Position numbers and translations under genes: made by a program. Positions 1 through 10,801 of a stretch of 64,000 bases of DNA are shown here, in pieces (position 1 is the stretch's first letter; every line of letters starts with the position of its first letter). This stretch comes from Hypericum androsaemum. Lineage: Eukaryota; Streptophyta; Magnoliopsida; Malpighiales; Hypericaceae. The notes beneath the pieces were generated by a model. The model did not search any database. It was given only the letters and a program-made list of their open reading frames with translations, and was not told the DNA's origin. The stretch is taken from contig OZ023188.1 of NCBI GenBank assembly GCA_963995505.1, forward strand, positions 19,667,912 to 19,731,911, read 5' to 3'.

Positions 1-524
1 TAACTAACTACCCTCAAAGTGGAAAGCCAAAATCTTCAGAACAGAAAAAGCAGCAGCAGCAATCAAACTCAAAAGGGAACTTACGACGACATGAGGGAGC
101 GAGCAGCCGGCCTCGAATTCGGGTGGTCAGCGGAGACGATGGCCTTGCTTTTAAACTCAAACCCATCATCAGCAGCAGCAGCTGATAATAATAATAATAA
201 TAATAATAATAGTGATAAAGCCGCAAAGAGCAGCAGCACCCAGCACCGGACGTGACGTGTCATCGCATCAGCTCTTCTTTGGGTCTTGTCTTGGAGGCGG
301 AGAGTAGCGTATATAAGCAAAGCAAGCGTAGGGGAGAGATGGAGAAGAGGAAGAGGTAAAGTAAAGGAATCGAGATTGGAAAAGGAAAGATGTTGAATTC
401 ATTCTAGGATCCAATTCCTTTACCAAGTCAAGCGGAGGGGAGATCTTTCCCTCCCTCCCTTGTCACCGAAGCGTGCTGCTGCCAGAAAGGCGAGCAGAGA
501 GAGGAGGAGACTATTTTAATATTG
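1..524. other. unassigned left edge with simple repeats
   Basis: No gene could be assigned. There is a CAG/AGC-rich stretch near 51-60 and 169-180, and an AAT repeat at about 185-211. A TATATAA-like box lies at about 309-316. The short open frames here consist mostly of low-complexity residues (runs of Ser, Ala, Asn). The segment could be the 5' flank or untranslated leader of a gene lying to the left, but nothing decides this. Confidence 0.4.
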
Positions 525-1622
525 GCAAACATACACTTTAGTATCCTTGTGTATCACATTTTTCGTAATCAATCCATATAATTTAGAAACCATTAAACAG
601 GTACAAGTTATTTGAATTTTTATCAAGCTACGGTCCCCGGATAGCCTACCCGTACTATATGGAGTCTGGACTACCACTGTTTTTGGGTCTAACGTGGCAA
701 GTGAATGTTCATCAAAAATTCCCACTGAGATGAAAGGGACTGGACAGATCAAGATAGAGATCCCGCTGGGAGCGGCGGTGGGCTTCCAGCTGGAGGCGAC
801 ACGCTTTAGCCACGACCTATTCACGATAACCGATGGGACCCACTCTCTTGCACCTTATCCCACTCCCTCCGCCTCTTCCTTCACGATCTTGACTTTGGTC
901 TCCCACGTTGTTCGAGGGCATAGTGAAGTGCATCCTCCTCTGCAATTGCCAGTAAAGATTCCTCCTTTCTACAGTACGTATTGCGAGGGAGTTTTAATTC
1001 TCTTCCACCTGTTCGATGAAATTCCTTAACAGAAAAGGACATCACGCTCAAACATTTGATGTATGCTGATTTTGTAAATGGATGAATACTATTTTAGTCT
1101 GCTATAGGTCTCAAGACCTTAGCTTTATGGCTAGGTTAGTGTCTTAGAATAGTATTTACATTTTATATGGATGTTTTTACTCCCTCTGGTAGGAGAATTA
1201 GATTGGATTATTGAAACCGGTAGTGAACATAAGTAGGTTATTAGTTATTGCCATATATGTATTTACACGCTTTCTTGTTTAAAGATGGGTGTTTTCTGAT
1301 GTTTGATTAGCCGAGGATGTTGAATTTTGCGCTAGAAGAGAGAAATAGAAAGACAGGAGGAGGATGGGGGGAAGAGACTAAGAGGGAGGGGGAGAGAGAG
1401 AAGGAGGGTAAAAATATTTTTAAAAATTGGGATTATTTTGGTAATTAACCGGGATGATTTGTCATCAAAGTCACCCATTCTCCTGCAACATCAGAAAAAA
1501 AAATAATAGTGGTAGTTCAGAATATAGCCTGATAAAATTCAAATAACTTGGATTTATTTGATAATTTTTAAACTACAAATTTCAAAAAATGTGAGACAAT
1601 GGAATACTAAAATGTAGTTTTT
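525..1622. mobile_element. possible MULE-like element with ~95-bp terminal inverted repeats
   Basis: The stretch 525-625 and the reverse complement of about 1530-1622 are similar along most of their length. Shared blocks include a TTTAGTAT-type block, a TCACATTTTT block and a TTATTTGAATTTT block. Long inverted ends around about 0.9 kb of non-repeated DNA resemble a non-autonomous Mutator-like element. I could not read a clean 9-bp target duplication, so the limits and class are uncertain. The interior has a GC-richer part (about 690-960) with an open frame at 694-1029 (+) that I do not recognise. It could be captured host sequence. The right end lies only about 170 bp upstream of the RRP44A start codon. 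Confidence 0.4.
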
Positions 1623-1662
1623 TCTTTTTATTTGTTGAGAGAGTGGAGGATTCCTAGTCAAA

Positions 1663-1719
1663 TGGGCCTGGGCCGAAGTGCTCTACTTGGGTCGGGTCGG
1701 GTCGGGTCGGGTCGGCCCA
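1663..1719 (+). promoter_or_regulatory. site II-type (TGGGCC) promoter elements upstream of RRP44A
   Basis: Two adjacent TGGGCC motifs lie at 1663-1668 and 1669-1674, and a GGCCCA motif at about 1714-1719, 70-130 bp before the RRP44A start codon. TGGGCC/T motifs are typical of plant promoters for housekeeping and ribosome-related genes, which suits an exosome subunit. The assignment rests on motif and position only. Confidence 0.45.
1689..1713. repeat. GGGTC x5 microsatellite
   Basis: Five perfect copies of GGGTC lie inside the RRP44A promoter region, between the TGGGCC pair and the GGCCCA motif. Confidence 0.9.
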
Positions 1720-1790
1720 GTTCGAGAGTATTAGTAGCAGTAGGGAAGTCGAAGGGGAAGGAGCAGAAAGAAAGAAAAGAAGAATCGAAG

Positions 1791-2766
1791 ATGTTGCAGA
1801 GCAAGACGAGAGGCGGCAAAGTCCACAAGGTAAAGTGTAGTTTAGTTGACCTTTTTCTTTCTTTCTTTTATCTATCATTATCCCACTAATCTATTCATGC
1901 TGACACTATATTATGTTATGTTATGTTATGTTATGTTATGTTGTTAGCTGGTGAGGGAAGTGTACCTTAGGGACGAAATCTACTGCGGCGCTTGCTTCTG
2001 CAAGGTCTGCGACAACTCCGCCGCCTGCCTCGAGGGCTCTTCCTCCGTCGTCCTCCTCCTCCTCTTCGACACCAATGTCGTCCTCCAGGAGGTCAAGAAC
2101 AAGAACATCTCCCTCTACAACCGCCGCCGCGCCCTCTCCACTAACCCTGACCGCTCCTTCTTCGTCTTCTCCAACGAGTTCCACCGTAACCCCCCCTTTT
2201 TTCCTATTCTTCCTCTTTTTCTGCTGCTGCTGCTGTAGATAGACTGATAATTGTTTTGTTGATACGATTATATGCAATGCAGAGATACTTATGTTCAGGC
2301 CATGCCCGGGGAATCTCCTAACGATCCCAATGACCGCGGTTCGCTTCCCCTCTCCATTTGTGTCTTATTATTATCATCCCAAAGGAATCACTTTTTTTGA
2401 ATTGTCCCCTTTCTATGTTGGTAGCCATTAGGGTGGCTGCTAAATGGTATCAGACGCATTTTGGTGATGATGTCAAGTTGTTGCTGATCGCCAATGATAG
2501 AGATAACATGCGAAAAGCTTCTAATGATGGCATCCTTGCTCAGACCAGTATGCTTCCACCCCGAGGCTTGCCCATTTGCTTCCGAAAACTCTCTCTTTTT
2601 TTTCTTGAAAAAAGAACAAAATTTTCTTTTTTCCAGTTGAGTCATATGTGCAGTCACTCGGTCAGCCAGCTTTGCTCGACCTGCTTATTCAGCCAGAATC
2701 TCAGGATGCTGTTATGGAGGACCCGAGGATCTTAGACCCTCCAAGAGGAAGGTTGTGTATCCAGAG
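1791..2766 (+). pseudogene. RRP44A: RRP44A exons 1-5 (CR3 motif and PIN domain)
   Basis: Exon 1 gives MLQSKTRGGKVHK. Exon 2 gives LVREVYLRDEIYCGA and the CR3 cysteines, then DTNVVL directly followed by QEVKNKN. Family members have about 20 residues between these blocks, so a stretch between two similar VVL-coding sites seems lost, removing part of the PIN domain. At the exon 2/3 junction the family residue pattern is restored only if the exon ends at 2186, where no GT follows. With GT at 2186-2187 the frame is kept only by using the downstream AG at 2283-2284. In exon 5 the frame runs well to MEDP and then shifts by one near 2721, after which the conserved RKVVYPE segment is in another frame. 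Exon 5 ends at 2766, followed by the donor GTACT. Confidence 0.85.
1911..1940. repeat. TTATG x6 microsatellite in RRP44A intron 1
   Basis: Six perfect TTATG units run up to the 3' end of the first intron. The acceptor TTGTTAG follows at 1941-1947, so the array takes the place of the usual polypyrimidine tract. Confidence 0.9.
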
Positions 2767-2771
2767 GTACT

Positions 2772-2979
2772 TAAAGGAGAATATCCTCTTACCTTATCAG
2801 CCACGATCCTATTCAAGGCTCCTGCTGTCAATCCCTATAGTCACGCTTCCTTGCTCTCCAAGATGTTACCTTATGTAATTGATTCTGTTGTAAATGTGTT
2901 ACCATATGTCAACACCTAGAGACCTATATAAATGTACACTGTAATACACTCAGTTAATCAAGGCAATACAATCTGTTTA
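2772..2979 (+). repeat. Copia-1 5' LTR
   Basis: 208 bp. Begins TAAAGGAGAA and ends ATCTGTTTA, immediately before the primer-binding site. It starts five bases into an RRP44A intron. Confidence 0.92.
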
Positions 2980-3027
2980 TGGTATCAGAGTCCTTTCTCG
3001 AAAGAGCCTCTCATCCACACACAAAAA

Positions 3028-4576
3028 ATGGCGAGCCCCACTGATGCCTTCCCTATCCCAAATTTCACCAATACAGCCAATCAAATCAGCAAGCTTGCAG
3101 CAAACAATTACTTGCTGTGGAAGACCCAAGTGGAACCAACCCTAGAAGGCAACGACTTGCTCGGCTACATCGACGGCAGCATCCGGGCACCAGAGAATGT
3201 GCGACAGAATGAAGCTACTCCCAATCCGGAGTATGTCAAGTGGAGAAAGACTGACAAGAAGCTCTAGTCGTGTGTGAGACCACAAAGGAGATGCGGGACA
3301 AACTTGCAAGGGTTTATGGGGGCGGATCTCAAGCGCAAATGCTTCTCCTGAAGCAATCCATGTCCGTGCTGAAGAAAGGAGCAGAGAGCTTGGATGCGTA
3401 CCTCACCAGAGCCAAGACCATAGTGGACCAGCTGGCTGCCATGGGTCACATAGTCTCCGACGATGACATCGTGCAGAGAGTCCTTTGCGAACTTGATGAA
3501 ACTTTTTGCCCTTTTGCTAGGAACATTGAAGCCAGAGGCGAAGCATCTCCTTGGCCGAGCTTCATGGTCTGCTGATGATCGAGGAGATGAACCTCAAAAG
3601 GCTGGGCATCCTGCCGACGTCCTCCATCATCGCACCAGAGGCCAACTACGCTGCCCGATCTGGAAGCTTCCGCGGCGGTCGGGGAGGACGTAACAATAGA
3701 GGAGGCGGACAAACTGGGCACCGCTCTGCTGGACATTACCATGGGCCTAATAGCAACAACCAAGGAGGAAATGGGCCTCGAAATCAATATCCGGCCCGTA
3801 ATGATTCTGAGGTCCGCTGTTTCAACTGTGAGGGGTATGGGCATCCGGCCCGTAATGATTCTGAGGTCTGCTGTTTCAACTGTGAGGGGTATGGGCATCT
3901 GGCCCGTGACTGTTCCTCGGCCCGACGCAACAGGCCCAATCAGCCTCAGGCACACCATACAACATCACCGCAAGGATCTCCGTGGGTACTCGATTCGGGT
4001 ACAATACACCATTTGACATCTGATCTATCCAACTTGCAACTCCACTCTAAGTACAACGGGCCCGAGGAGGTTACATTTGGTAATGGAAACACTCTCCCGA
4101 TTTCACATATTGGTTCTCTATCAGTTCCTTTGTCCAAGTCATCGGTATCCTTATCTAATGTTCTATGTGTTCCTGAGGCGCGCACCAATCTTGTCTCACT
4201 TAGTACGCTAACCAGAGACAACAGTGTCATTGTGGAGTTTGTTAATGACTATTTCTTTGTGAAGGACAAGACCACGAAGCAGGTTCTGTATCAAGGCCGG
4301 AGTAAGGACAGCCTCTATCCATTTCACCTTTCCGCAAGTCCTCAAGTCAGCTTTGCATCTGCTGGGCCCTCTCTTTCGGTGTGGCAACAACGTTTGGGTC
4401 ACGCCAACCTCTACGCCGTGAAGACAGTTCTGCGGTCTCAGTCAATTTCATTTTCGAATAAAACATTAGATTCTCTATGTCATGGTTGCTATGTTGGAAA
4501 GATCCATAAGCTACCTTTTCCTGTGTCTTCATTTCAAGCAGCCGGGCCCCTTGATCTAGTTTGCAGCGATCTTTAG
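3028..4576 (+). pseudogene. Copia-1 gag, zinc knuckle, protease and pre-integrase region, broken
   Basis: The gag frame starts at 3028 (MASPTDAFPIP) and stops at 3265 in a region that looks deleted relative to Copia-2. A second frame (3270-3575) carries the middle of gag, and a third (3551-4576) carries the end of gag, two CCHC-like knuckles, the protease motif VLDSGT (Asp codon near 3991) and the GAG-pre-integrase segment HGCYVGKIHK. The first knuckle lacks its last cysteine (HPARND); the second is complete (HLARDC). The 54-bp duplication at 3791-3898 explains the double knuckle. The frame closes with a stop at 4574. Confidence 0.85.
3791..3898. repeat. 54-bp tandem duplication within the Copia-1 zinc knuckle
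   Basis: 3791-3844 and 3845-3898 are almost identical. Each unit encodes about 18 residues around CFNCEGYGH. Confidence 0.9.
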
Positions 4577-5543
4577 GGTCCCGCACCTGTTATGTCACAT
4601 GATGGTTTTCTTTACTATGCAGTGTTTTATGACCACTTCAGCAAGTATGTCTGGCTTTATCCATTGAAGCGCAAATCCAATCTTTTTAACATCTTCGTGC
4701 AGTTTCGAACGCAGGTCGAGAAGTTTTTTGGACGTCCAATTAAAACGTTTCAATCTGATTGGGGGGGGGGGAGAATTTCAAGGACTGAAGAAGTATTTCT
4801 CAGAACATGGCATTGTCCACAGGGTATCCTGTCCGTATACACCTGAGCAAAACGGCTGCGCCGAAAGAAAACACAGGCACATTGTCGAAACAGGTTTGGC
4901 CATCTTGCATCATGCCTCTATACCTATTCGTTTTTGGTCGACTATTTTTGAGTTTGCAGCATATCTAATAAACAGAATGCCCACTCCTCTTCTCGAAAAC
5001 ATATCGCCCTATCAGAAGCTATTTAGTGACTCCCCGTCTCTGTCCACTCTTCGAGTGATTGGATGTCTTTGCTATCCCTGCCTGCGACCTCTAACAAAGC
5101 ACAAACTTGATCCACGGTCTGTCCCATGTGTATTTCTGGGTTACAGCCGACAGCATAAGGGCTATAAATGCTACGACTTTTCGACCAACAAATTTCATAT
5201 TAGCCGACATGTGTTATTTGATGAAGCCATGTTTCCTTTTACAGACTCAAGATTTACAGGCAATCGGGCCAATGTCACCAATCCTCACGAGAACCCGGTG
5301 CCCACTGATCCAGGCCTCTTTCTTCGGCCCTCCAATATTGTGCACATAGGCCCAACCGAAGCACCTCCTGCAGTCGGCCTAGATCTGCCATCCCCATTGC
5401 CTTCTGGCCCAGAAGACGGGCCTTCCCCAACTGCCCCAGACCCGGCGCCGCTCCGCGTTTATACACGCCGACCAAGAGAGCCCATTGCTCCCCTCCCGGC
5501 AGCCATCACGCCCGCAGAAGAATTGCTACAGCCTGCTAGTTGA
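4577..5543 (+). pseudogene. Copia-1 integrase, frameshifted at an 11-G run
   Basis: Integrase sequence continues through 4592-4846 (DHFSKYVWLYPLK) and then in another frame through 4728-5543 (PEQNGCAERKHRHI, the catalytic-Glu block). The switch falls at a run of 11 G at 4761-4771 inside the conserved SDWGGEF-type motif, so slippage of the run is the likely cause. A proline-rich tail with YTRRPREP follows, as usual before reverse transcriptase in this lineage. Confidence 0.85.
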
Positions 5544-5689
5544 ACTCACCCTATGGTCACCCGATCACAAAGGCCCCAGCCGACTTCACTATTGGCCATA
5601 AAGATAAAGCCCCAGTCCGATGACACGCCCAACACCTTCGCCCAAGCAGCTCGCTAAGCCCACTGGCATGAAGCGATGGCGGACGAATT

Positions 5690-7086
5690 TAACGCTCATC
5701 CGAAATCAAACATAGGTGTTGGTTCCCCGCTCCGCTGCCACCAATATCCTCGACAATAAGTGGGTGTTCCGCACTAAGTACAACTCAGATGGCTCGATGG
5801 CCTGCCACAAAGCTTGATTGGTTGCCAAGGGATTTTAGCAGCGACCCGGTATCGATTACAAGGAGACTTTCAGTCTGGTCATAAAATCCACTACCGTTCG
5901 TCTCATCCTGGCCATTGCCGTTTCCTTTAACTGGCCCATCCGTCAGCTTGACGTATCTAACGCGTTCTTGCACGGTCGACTAGTAGATGAAGTATTCATG
6001 GACCAGCTGCCCGGGTTCGTTAACTCCCAGTATCCGACTTATGTCTGTAAGTTAAGGCGCTCTCTCTACGGTCTTAAACAAGCTCAACGAGCTTGGTTTC
6101 ATTGTCTTAAGGCTGCGCTTTGTGCTTTTGGCTTCAAGGGGTCCAAGACTGATAGTTCCATGTTCTACCTTCATGATGGGGACCTTCACTTGTTTGTATT
6201 AGTATATGTCGATGACATACTTGTTATAGGGAACAATCGTCAGCTGCTTCAAAAATTAATGGCTTATCTCCAGCAAAAGTTTGCAGTAAAGGATTTAGGT
6301 GATCTGGCCTTCTTCCTTGGTATTGAAGCTCGTAAAACACCTACTGGTCTGTCATTATCTGAATCCAAGTACATTACAGATGTGTTGCATCAAGCAAAAA
6401 TGGGTGACTGTAATGCCTTAGCTACACCAGCCACTACCGCCACCCCTCAAGTCAACTCCACTTGTGACCCGGAGCTATATCGTCAAATAGTAGGCTGCCT
6501 ACAATACTTGGGGATAACAAGGCCTGAAATTGCGTTCGCTGTCAACCGAGCAGCCCAATACTCTCCGGCTTCAGAGAACTGGGTAGCGGTTAAACGAATC
6601 CTCCGTTACTTACAGGGCACTCAGAACTTCAGACTTCACATTCGACCATCCAAAAATTTGATATTTTCGGTGTACAGCGATGTTGATTGGGCTGGCTGCC
6701 CGCTGGACCGCTGCTCCACCATAGGATATGGTGTCTATCTCGGACCTAACCTCATCTCCTGGTCCTCTCGGAAACAACGTTCAGTGTCCAGGTCTTCCAC
6801 AGAGGCTGAATATCGGGCTTTAGCTGCTGCCGCTTCTGAAGTCATGTGGCTCCAGTCTCTCATGCGCAAAATTGGACTTCCCTGCACGGTCCCGCCAATA
6901 CTATCGTGCGACAACCTAGGAGCCACCTATCTCTCCGTTAATCCAGTATTTCACAGCCGCTTGAAGCATATGGAAATTGATTTCCACTTCGTTCGAGAGC
7001 AAGTTGCTGCCAAGAGTCTCAGAGTTCAGTACATCTCGACGAAGGATCAAATTGTGGATATTCTCACCAAACCTCTTCCCCGATAG
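5690..7086 (+). pseudogene. Copia-1 reverse transcriptase and RNase H
   Basis: The RT start region near 5690-5960 has stops. From 5968 a 372-codon open frame covers most of RT and the RNase H. It has SLYGLKQAQRAWF, the catalytic YVDD at 6205-6216, and the RNase H blocks SDVDWAG, STEAEYRAL and the C-terminal DILTKPLPR. The 372-codon frame itself is intact, but it cannot be reached from gag because of upstream stops. Confidence 0.88.
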
Positions 7087-7144
7087 CGCTTTTTAAGACC
7101 TTCAGAACAAGCTCAACGTGCTCCCCGTTTGGCTTGTGAGGGGG

Positions 7145-7352
7145 TAAAGGAGAATATCCTCTTACCTTGTCAGCCACGATCCTATTCAAGGCTCCTGCTG
7201 TCAATCCCTACAGTCACGCTTCCTTGCTCTCCAAGATGTTACCTTATGTAATTGATTCTGCTGTAAATGTGTTACCATATGTCAGCACCTAGAGACCTGT
7301 ATAAATATACACTGTAATACACTCAGTTAATCAAGGCAATACAATCTATTTA
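7145..7352 (+). repeat. Copia-1 3' LTR
   Basis: 208 bp, same limits as the 5' LTR (TAAAGG to CTATTTA), followed by the second GTACT copy at 7353-7357. Confidence 0.92.
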
Positions 7353-7453
7353 GTACTTCCCAGTTTTTGCTCCTTGCTGTGCCTTCTCGGCTAGTGCTCT
7401 ATGTCCATGGCACTTCTCAAATAACTCATCCCCTTCTTATACTTTTTCTTCAG

Positions 7454-8732
7454 CATAAACCTATTTCGGAGATCACGGCTGGTTTGACTAGAGGCATCTA
7501 CCATCAAGGAAAACTTCGTGTGAATCATTATAATCCCTTTGAAGCTTATGTTGGAAGTGAGAGCATTGGTGATGAAATTGTCGTCTACAGACGAAGTAAC
7601 ATGAAGCGGGCTTTTGATGGTGATATTGTGGTTGTGGAACTTCTCCCAAAAGATCAGTGGCAGGAAGAGAAATCCCTGACCATGGCAGAGGAAGGTATCC
7701 ATCTTAATCTTCATGCTTTGGGATTGCAGTTTTAGTTTTTTTATTCTGTTTTGCTTGCTTAGAGTGCATGGTCAAGAGTTAGAGGGTCTGTGTCAGTTTT
7801 GCAGCTACTTGCAGGATCTTTTAACAGATTTCTTTGTTCTTTATAGAGGATGACGAAGAAGATGTTCGTCTAGTCCCAAACAACGCCGATGATGCTCCTA
7901 TAATTACGCATTCGGAATCAACTTCTGTGTCAGATGCAAAAGGTCCACCATCGCGCCCAACTGGCCGTGTTGTTGGCATTATCAAGCGCAATTGGCATTC
8001 GTAAGTTATCTCAAAGCTATCATCTGTGGCTCATTTTGTTGTTAGCAGAAAATGTTATATAGGATATTATACAACTTGGTCTTACCATCAAGGTGTTCAA
8101 ATGATAGTTTCAGTAGTTTGTTTGTTTGTTTTTAGAAAGTAAATATTTTTATGCTTTCGGAATCTGGATTGATGATTGCAAATCACAATCTCTGCTCATT
8201 ATTTAGCTCTTTCAGTTGGAGGTGGCTGTAGTGGATTAATATTAAGTTTTAGTGTCAGAACTCTGTCTTTTCATGATTCTCATGTTGAGTGTGGTGTTAT
8301 TATTGCATCTTTCTAAATTCTTGGTGGAAGAGCTTGCCTTCTCGTGAATATCAAATTCTTCTAGTTATGCCGTGTAGCTCAGGAACTTATTTTACAGGAG
8401 ATCGATTTTCTATGTGAACTGATGTCAGATATAGTTCTGTTTTCTTTCTCATCCCGCCTTATGCATATTTTTTCCCGTTATATATCTACAGCTACTGTGG
8501 ATCATTGGAACCCATGCCAAGGCCTGCAGGAAGTGGCGGTCTTGTTCATGCATTATTTGTTTCTAAAGATCGCCGGATTCCTAAGATCAGGATTCAAACT
8601 AGACAGCTGGAGAATCTTATTGATAAAAGGATTGTGGTATCTGTTGATGCTTGGGACCATCAATCGTGGTATCCTTCTGGTCATTATGTAAAGAGTATCG
8701 GAGATATAGGTGACAGGGATACAGAAACAGAG
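7454..8732 (+). pseudogene. RRP44A: RRP44A exons 6-8 (cold-shock domains)
   Basis: Exon 6 (7454-7694) begins HKPISEITAGL and carries RGIYHQGKLRVN and AFDGDIVVVELLP. Exon 7 (7847-8000) has the acidic stretch EEDDEED and ends PTGRVVGIIKRNWHS. Exon 8 (8492-8732) gives YCGSLEPMPRPAGSGG, ALFVSKDRRIPKIRI and GDRDTETE. These match the two cold-shock-like domains of DIS3. Within this block the frame is open and all junctions have GT and AG, so it looks undamaged. The intron after exon 8 holds Copia-2. Confidence 0.9.
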
Positions 8733-8835
8733 GTTTGTGCTGATTATTTCATCTGCTTGTAATTTGAAAATTCTTCGTTTTATAGGCGAGTTGGCTTGCA
8801 GATTTGGCATTTAAACTGTTTCTGAGAGTAGTGAG

Positions 8836-9091
8836 TAATGAGATACCATATCTGTCATCCCGTAACTGCAGCAATCCTCATCAATATGTCCAGCTGGTGC
8901 ATACCATATCTGTTGCACAAGATCAGCAACGGCTCCACAAGATCAGTCTTCATTTGAATTCAAATTCCCTGCAATCATGCTCTGCAATTAAGTGCTGAAT
9001 CAATTGCTGTAAATACAAAGATTCCATAGATGTCTATATATGTAACAATCTGTACAGACAAAGTATCAATGAGACAGCAACACCTTTTATA
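8836..9091 (+). repeat. Copia-2 5' LTR
   Basis: 256 bp, TAATGAGATACC to CACCTTTTATA, followed directly by the tRNA-Met primer-binding site. Confidence 0.93.
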
Positions 9092-9193
9092 TGGTATCAG
9101 AGCCACCTTGAAACTCTAAACGAGTCCTCTCTTTTTTTCCCCTTCTACAATCCCTCTCAGTGCTGCCAACCAGCAGACAGCAGTAGCATCAAT

Positions 9194-10801
9194 ATGTCGC
9201 AAAATCAAATCAGTCTTACCCCTCCCACCTTAGGACCTTTCAGTCAACGTTTGACATCATCAAACTATATGCAGTGGCGAGGTCTGATGGAGGCTGTGTT
9301 GTACGGTCAAGGTCTCTTCAAGCATATTGATGAACATTATGCAGCTCCCTCGCCAACCACAGCGAGAACCGGTGAAGGCGATACTGTGCAGACCACTCCA
9401 AACCCGGAGTATGCAGACTGGTTTCAAGAAGACAAGCGAGTGTTGTCTTGGATAATCCTCTCGGTGACGGAATCCATTCAGCCGCAAGTTATCCCCTGCA
9501 CAACAGCCAAGGAGGCGTGGCAGAAGTTGGCCCGAGTATATGCCTCGGGATCCCGTGCGCAAATCCAGAGTCTGCGACAAGCTCTTGGAGCCCTAACCAA
9601 GGGTACTGATTCGGTGGATACCTATCTCCAGCGGGCGAAACTCATTGTCGACCAATTGGCGGCTCTCGGGCGTCCCGTGCCTGAAGATGAAGTGGTGGAG
9701 AAAGTGCTTGCTGGGCTGGACGAGCCCTTTCGTCCGTTTGCCCGACAGATCGAAACCAGGATCGAGCCCGTTAATCTCGACGACCTGCACGCTTACCTCC
9801 TAAGTGAAGAAATCAGCCAGAAACGACTGAATGTTCTAGCGCCTCCTCCTCTTGTGCCCACCGTGAATTACACCAATGGTAGTGGGAGGGGCGGCCGAGG
9901 CAGTAGAGGCGGAGGACGTCACGGTGGCAGAGGAGGCAATTGCGGCACCTGGAACAATAATAATTCTGGTGGAGGAAGAAGCTACTCCAATGGGCCCAAC
10001 AACAGAAATGGGTCGAGGAATTACAACAACACCAATAGGTCGGGCTCTTTTCCTCCACCCAGAGAGAATGAAGCCCAATGTTACAACTGTGGTGGTTATG
10101 GGCATCTGGCCCGTGACTGTTCATCCGCAAAGAGGGGCGGCCCATCCAGATCTGGCTCACCGCAAGCTCATCACGCTGTCTCTCCTCAGGGTTCTCAGTG
10201 GGTTCTCGACAGTGGAACAACTCATCACGTTACCTCCGATCTACAGCACCTTCCCGTGCACTCTGAATATTCCGGGACCGAAGAAGTGACTTTTGGTAAT
10301 GGAGAATCTCTTCCAATCTCTCATGTTGGCAAAATGTCATTTCCGTTGTCTTGTTCTAATGTTTCATTGTCAAATGTTCTTTGTGTCCCCCATTCAAGCA
10401 CTAACCTGATTTCCTTAAGTGCTCTTACTCGTGACAATAACATTTCCGTTGAATTTGTTGGTGATCGGTTTTATGTTAAGGACCAGGTCATGAAGGCAAT
10501 TTTGCACCAAGGCCGGAGTAAAGATGGTCTCTACCCGCTAAGCTGTCTGTCATCCTCATCGAGTCCTCGTGCCTTTGTTGTGTCCGTGTCTCCGTCCCTG
10601 TTCACCTGGCATCAACGACTTGGACATGCCAACTTTCAAGCCGTTAAAAGTGCCTTGCGTCATGAGTCTATTACTTTTTCTAATAAGACATCCACTAATC
10701 TTTGTCATGGATGCAGCGTCGGGAAAATGCACAAGTTTCCTTTCTCAGAGTCCAGTTTTTGTGCGTCGAGTCCCCTAGAACTTGTTTGTAGCGATGTCTG
10801 A
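9194..10801 (+). pseudogene. Copia-2 gag, zinc knuckle, protease and pre-integrase
   Basis: One open frame of 535 codons starts at 9194 (MSQNQISLTPPTLGPF). It contains the gag domain, an Arg/Gly/Asn-rich linker, a single CCHC knuckle (CYNCGGYGHLARDC), the protease motif WVLDSGTTHH (Asp codon 10208) and the pre-integrase HGCSVGKMHKFPF. It stops at SDV where the integrase should continue, so this part is intact but cut off from pol. Confidence 0.88.

Larger units (their letters stand above)
2772..7352 (+). mobile_element. Copia-1, full-length Ty1/copia LTR retrotransposon with TA...TA ends
   Basis: Two 208-bp LTRs flank the order gag, zinc knuckle, protease, integrase, reverse transcriptase, RNase H, which is diagnostic of Ty1/copia. 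The 5-bp target duplication GTACT is at 2767-2771 and 7353-7357. The primer-binding site TGGTATCAGAG (initiator Met tRNA) starts at 2980 and a G-rich polypurine tract ends at 7144. The LTRs begin TAAAGG and end TTTA rather than TG/CA. About 7 of 208 LTR positions differ, all transitions. Coding capacity is broken by stops and frameshifts, so the copy is dead by itself. Short LTRs and the domain style suggest the Ale/Retrofit lineage (inference). Confidence 0.93.

Noticed and set aside
19..320. Open frames on both strands with long Ser, Ala, Asn, Tyr or Leu runs
   Set aside because: They come from trinucleotide repeats and show no conserved domain.
1936..2277. 113-codon minus-strand frame opposite RRP44A exon 2
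   Set aside because: It is the GC-rich antisense shadow of the PIN-domain exon and is dominated by Val, Glu and Asp repeats.
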